From Candidatus Gastranaerophilales bacterium (GTDB lineage: Bacteria; Cyanobacteriota; Vampirovibrionia; Gastranaerophilales; Gastranaerophilaceae): a DNA stretch of 64,000 nt. A program made the position numbers and the translations under genes. The notes under the pieces were generated by a model. The model worked only from the letters and a program-made list of their open reading frames with translations. It ran no database searches and was not told the origin of the DNA. The stretch lies in assembly GCA_910587815.1 (NCBI GenBank), contig CAJUNK010000002.1:158297-222296 (forward strand), read 5' to 3'. Positions within the stretch are counted from its first letter, which is position 1, and each line of letters opens with the position of its first letter. Shown piece after piece: positions 61,762 to 64,000 of the stretch.

Positions 61762-64000
61762 ATGGAAAAACAAAAACAAGCCGCCTTTTCTCTTGTTGAA
61801 CTTCTAATGGCATTACTGGTGGCATCACTTTTAATGGCAGCACTTGCTCCTGTGATGACAAAGAAGTTTGGGGAAAATGTTGTTGTAAGTGGAACAGGTG
61901 GTGTTAGGGGGGATTATAGTAGGACATTCTATGAAGATTTTGAATGGACTGTACCTAATGGGGTTAATACAATAAATATTACAAGTATTGGTGGAGGTGG
62001 AGCAGGGGGTGGAGCTAGTTATGGATATAAGGAGATAACATCATCTGAAAGTAATTGGATAGTTCCTGATGGTGTTACAAAGCTTAGAGTATTTATGACA
62101 GGTGCAGGCGGCGGTGGAGCTAGTGGAGGGCTTAATGCAAATTATGTTCAAATAAAAGGTAGAGAAGATGGTAAGACTTATGCAGATTTTCTAACTCCTG
62201 GTGAAACATCTTTTACTATGACAAATAGAACAACTCCTGCATTAGATAATAGATGTATTGCATCAGGTGCAACAAAATGGACAACTAATTTAACGCAAAG
62301 TGAAATACAGAATAGGGAAAATGTGCTTACTGAATATACTCCAAGTACAGATATTCAGGCTAAGGTAACTGCCTGTGGTGGCGGAGGCGGAGGGGGAAAT
62401 GCATATCACTGGGAGGAGAATATAACAACAGGATATGGCTCTGGTGCTGGTGGAGGTTCTGGTGGTTATGTGGAAAACATTGCCACAAATATCACAAATA
62501 CAAATACAGTTTATATAAAAATTCCAAATGGTGGTGGCTGTGGAAAAGGAGAATCAGGAAATGTTTGTGACGATAACATAGGTGGGATATACGCAGGTGG
62601 TGGAGGCGGTTTTGGCAAAGGAACAGGAAGTTCGTTTGAATCCGGAGCACCTGGCGGACAATATGGTGGTAGTGGCGGTAATGGGTGGGGTAGTACCGAC
62701 GCAATTAATGCAAAGCCTGGTAGCAAAGGCGAGGGTACAGCTATTTCATATGGTGGCGAAGGCGGTTGCGCAAGTGGATATGGATGCGGCAACAGTGGTG
62801 GAATGGGTGGTGTTTGGGGTGGTGGCGGTGGAGGCGGCGGAAAAGCAAGCCGTTTCAACAATGAAGGAGGTTCTCCAGGTGGTGGCGGAGGAGGCGGACC
62901 AACCACTATAACATCTGCATCAGGTACAAATGAAAACACTATCTTATTCCAAATTGGCGGCGGAGGCGGCGGAGGGGGTGGTGGTAGTTATGTGGGTGGT
63001 AAAAACAGTGCTGGCGGCGGAGGCGGCGGAGGTGGATACGGCGCAGGTGGTGGTGGCGGTGGAGGCGGCTACACTACGGCTGCTTCTGGAGGAAATGGTG
63101 GGGGTACAAAACAACTTTTAAATAATATTATTGGAACTGGCACAGGACATGGTGGAAGAATAGGTGTGGCTGGAGTATATCATAGAGGTGGCGGTGGAGG
63201 TGGCGGTTATGGTGGTGCAAATGGTGGAGATGGAACAAGTATATATGGCACAGGAGGAATTGCAGGCGTAATTTCTAATAGTATATTTGATAGCAAAAAG
63301 TATTGCAGCGGAGGCAGCTATGCAGAACGAGGCAAACAAGGTGCATTGCGTCTGTATTATACATATCCACCAATAAAGTGTGAATATCATCTTGCAACAA
63401 ATGGCGGTGGAGGCGGAGGAGCAGGACAAATTTGGGTTGGAGAAATTAATGTAGTTCCAGGTCAAAAGCTTAACTTTAATATAGGGCAAGGTGGAAGTAT
63501 TCAAAGTAATCATTCATCTAACGGTAATGATGGAAGTAATACATATATTACAGTTAATGGTAGTACTATAGCATCTGTTAGCGGGGGAAAGGGTGGAAAG
63601 TATGAAAGTGATAATACATATATAGCTAATAGCGGAGGATTAGGGGGTGGAGTTAAAAAAGAAGATTTAAGTTCATCTGCAAAATATGTAGATTGGCTTA
63701 ATTTAGGAAATATGGATAATGGAGGATTAAAGGGTTCTCAGGGGAATACTGTAGCAAATAGTGCAGGAGGCGGTGCTGGTGGTAATACTATTAATAAAGA
63801 TGGAAGAATATTAAATGGGGCAAATTCTGTAAATTCAAAAACAAACGGTAATGATGCAATGGCTACTAATTATGGAACAGGAGGCTCAGGCGGCGGAGGG
63901 GCTGGTGTTGGATTAAATGAAAACCCCGGTACAGGCGGCAAAGGAGCTAATGGGTATATCTATGTTGAATGGGGAAGTACTAATGGTGGGGGTGGTTCAA
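61762..64000 (+). CDS. Giant glycine-rich type IV prepilin-like protein 4 (cut by window edge)
   Basis: Open from the ATG at 61762 (AAAGGA upstream) to the right edge, at least 746 residues, no stop reached. The leader is only MEKQKQAA, then F9-SLVELLMALLVASLLMAALA, an exact prepilin pattern. The body has Gly runs as in the paralogues, Cys pairs (GGGCGKGESGNVCDD), VPNGVNTINITSIGGGGAGG and NWIVPDGVTKLRVFMTGAGG. GANGYIYVEWGS near the edge resembles the LEWW end of prepilins 2 and 3 but continues into further Gly. With the shortest leader and no repeat insertion it shows the basic form of the family. Confidence 0.85.
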   Translation, partial: MEKQKQAAFSLVELLMALLVASLLMAALAPVMTKKFGENVVVSGTGGVRGDYSRTFYEDFEWTVPNGVNTINITSIGGGGAGGGASYGYKEITSSESNWIVPDGVTKLRVFMTGAGGGGASGGLNANYVQIKGREDGKTYADFLTPGETSFTMTNRTTPALDNRCIASGATKWTTNLTQSEIQNRENVLTEYTPSTDIQAKVTACGGGGGGGNAYHWEENITTGYGSGAGGGSGGYVENIATNITNTNTVYIKIPNGGGCGKGESGNVCDDNIGGIYAGGGGGFGKGTGSSFESGAPGGQYGGSGGNGWGSTDAINAKPGSKGEGTAISYGGEGGCASGYGCGNSGGMGGVWGGGGGGGGKASRFNNEGGSPGGGGGGGPTTITSASGTNENTILFQIGGGGGGGGGGSYVGGKNSAGGGGGGGGYGAGGGGGGGGYTTAASGGNGGGTKQLLNNIIGTGTGHGGRIGVAGVYHRGGGGGGGYGGANGGDGTSIYGTGGIAGVISNSIFDSKKYCSGGSYAERGKQGALRLYYTYPPIKCEYHLATNGGGGGGAGQIWVGEINVVPGQKLNFNIGQGGSIQSNHSSNGNDGSNTYITVNGSTIASVSGGKGGKYESDNTYIANSGGLGGGVKKEDLSSSAKYVDWLNLGNMDNGGLKGSQGNTVANSAGGGAGGNTINKDGRILNGANSVNSKTNGNDAMATNYGTGGSGGGGAGVGLNENPGTGGKGANGYIYVEWGSTNGGGGS

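Overview
The window looks like chromosome of a low-GC, non-photosynthetic gut cyanobacterium of the Melainabacteria/Vampirovibrionia type, most likely Gastranaerophilales. This is an inference from gene style, not from a marker comparison. The clues are several large proteins opening with a short F-x-G motif, giant glycine-rich prepilins, an S-layer-homology protein with a Cys-rich N-terminus, an archaeal-style split glutamate synthase and an isolated flagellar fragment.

Layout. 1-2533: repeat mosaic and fusA. 2640-6034: first XRE regulator/giant prepilin pair and two small membrane proteins. 6090-11837: trmD-rimM, an F-x-G protein, typA and a small F-x-G protein. 11956-17579: glyA, a WecA/TagO-type transferase, a SpoIID-like protein, hup inside a pair of direct repeats, infC with an AUU start, and a Nim-like flavoprotein. 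17670-21400: sugar MFS transporter, a tandem-HTH F-x-G protein, an RHH-XRE regulator pair. 21440-26642: three-gene glutamate synthase operon. 26721-33753: second SpoIID-like protein, murJ, tsaC, enolase, two small genes. 33903-38534: SLH protein, RelE/AbrB-type toxin-antitoxin, CorC/HlyC protein, superinfection-immunity-like protein. 38612-40903: a decayed F-x-G gene, prmC and two hypotheticals. 41000-44991: repeats, a MITE-like inverted repeat, and the second prepilin/XRE pair. 45013-50742: dxr, a zinc-ribbon protein, hemW, a SIS sugar-phosphate enzyme, then fliJ-fliK-flgE/G-like. 50865-54275: AlgX-like and MBOAT acyltransferase pair, small envelope proteins. 54279-57660: third XRE/prepilin pair. 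57661-61067: repeats, a pilin-tail remnant, and a GHL10-type glycoside hydrolase. 61265-64000: fourth XRE/prepilin pair, running off the right edge.

The most striking pattern is that all four giant Gly-rich prepilin genes sit head-to-head with their own small XRE regulator. Three of the four intervals hold clear inverted repeats. Each of the three complete prepilin genes is followed by a hairpin terminator with the same flank and loop but a different, compensating stem. Two prepilin leaders carry an in-frame palindromic dispersed repeat that prepilin cleavage would discard. This looks like a family of independently switchable surface-protein cassettes. Many genes also have a TATAAT-like box only 6-7 nt before the start codon and no Shine-Dalgarno site, suggesting leaderless mRNAs.
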